Assembly: GCF_000820185.1 (NCBI RefSeq)
Contig: NZ_CDCA01000037.1
Location: 1 to 36,533, forward strand
Source: Aeromonas tecta
Lineage (GTDB): Bacteria > Pseudomonadota > Gammaproteobacteria > Enterobacterales > Aeromonadaceae
Direction of reading: 5' to 3'
DNA: 36,533 bases
Shown here: positions 36,508 to 36,533 of the stretch, one piece after another
How the letters are laid out: every line of letters begins with the position of its first letter
How positions within the stretch are numbered: the stretch's first letter is position 1
Made by a program: the position numbers and the translations under genes
The notes under the pieces: model-generated
Seen by the model: only the letters and a program-made list of their open reading frames with translations
Database searches by the model: none
What the model was told of the DNA's origin: nothing

Positions 36508-36533
36508 CTTCATGTAATTTGCGGCAATAAAAA

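Overview
The window looks like a chromosomal segment of a gammaproteobacterium, most probably Aeromonas or a close relative. The GC-rich housekeeping genes, an H-NS of the Aeromonas/enterobacterial type, FolD, YbjN, a type II thymidine kinase and an MCR-3-like EptA all point this way. The genus is inferred from protein character; no search was run. One stretch, about 25.4-30.9 kb, is visibly AT-richer and is built differently from the rest.

Layout. 1-2.4 kb: an AraC regulator cut by the window edge, and a LysR regulator divergent from a small NAD(P)-binding reductase. 2.8-5.2 kb: a 2-oxoglutarate/Fe(II) oxygenase followed by a PLP-dependent trans-sulfuration-type lyase. 5.4-6.9 kb: folD and a tRNA operon (Pro-Arg-His) with a stringent-type promoter. 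7.7-9.8 kb: katG. 10.0-13.8 kb: a divergent pair, a COG4705-type membrane protein and an EptA/MCR-3-like lipid A phosphoethanolamine transferase, each with its own PmrA-type box, then a PAP2 phosphatase. 14.4-17.2 kb: two exported DUF1254/DUF1214 proteins. 17.5-21.4 kb: a beta-glucoside PTS operon (RpiR regulator, EIIBC, 6-phospho-beta-glucosidase) with a perfect CRP-type palindrome upstream. 21.5-25.3 kb: a DeoR regulator and HAD phosphatase divergent from an MFS transporter (YbjJ type) and a purine-type phosphoribosyltransferase, which looks like a nucleotide or nucleobase handling module.

25.4-31.0 kb is a small island in the 3' end of a tRNA-Ser(GGA) gene. It is bounded by an imperfect copy of the tRNA 3' end on the left and by the intact tRNA plus a truncated tyrosine-recombinase gene on the right. 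Inside is a complete integron: an intI gene with a LexA box in its promoter but two in-frame stop codons, an attI-like site, and five cassettes read leftwards, each ending in an attC site. Two cassettes carry HEPN-type Rx4H motifs (one of these genes is broken). One of them has a 7-nt tandem repeat inside its reading frame, where a copy-number change would shift the frame. An 8-nt tandem repeat lies at the left edge. The integrase is probably dead, so the array is either frozen or served in trans.

31.2-36.5 kb: ybjN, a QEGLA/DUF1704 putative metallopeptidase, tdk, an NhaC-family transporter preceded by a lysine riboswitch (hence a likely lysine transporter, LysW type), and hns.
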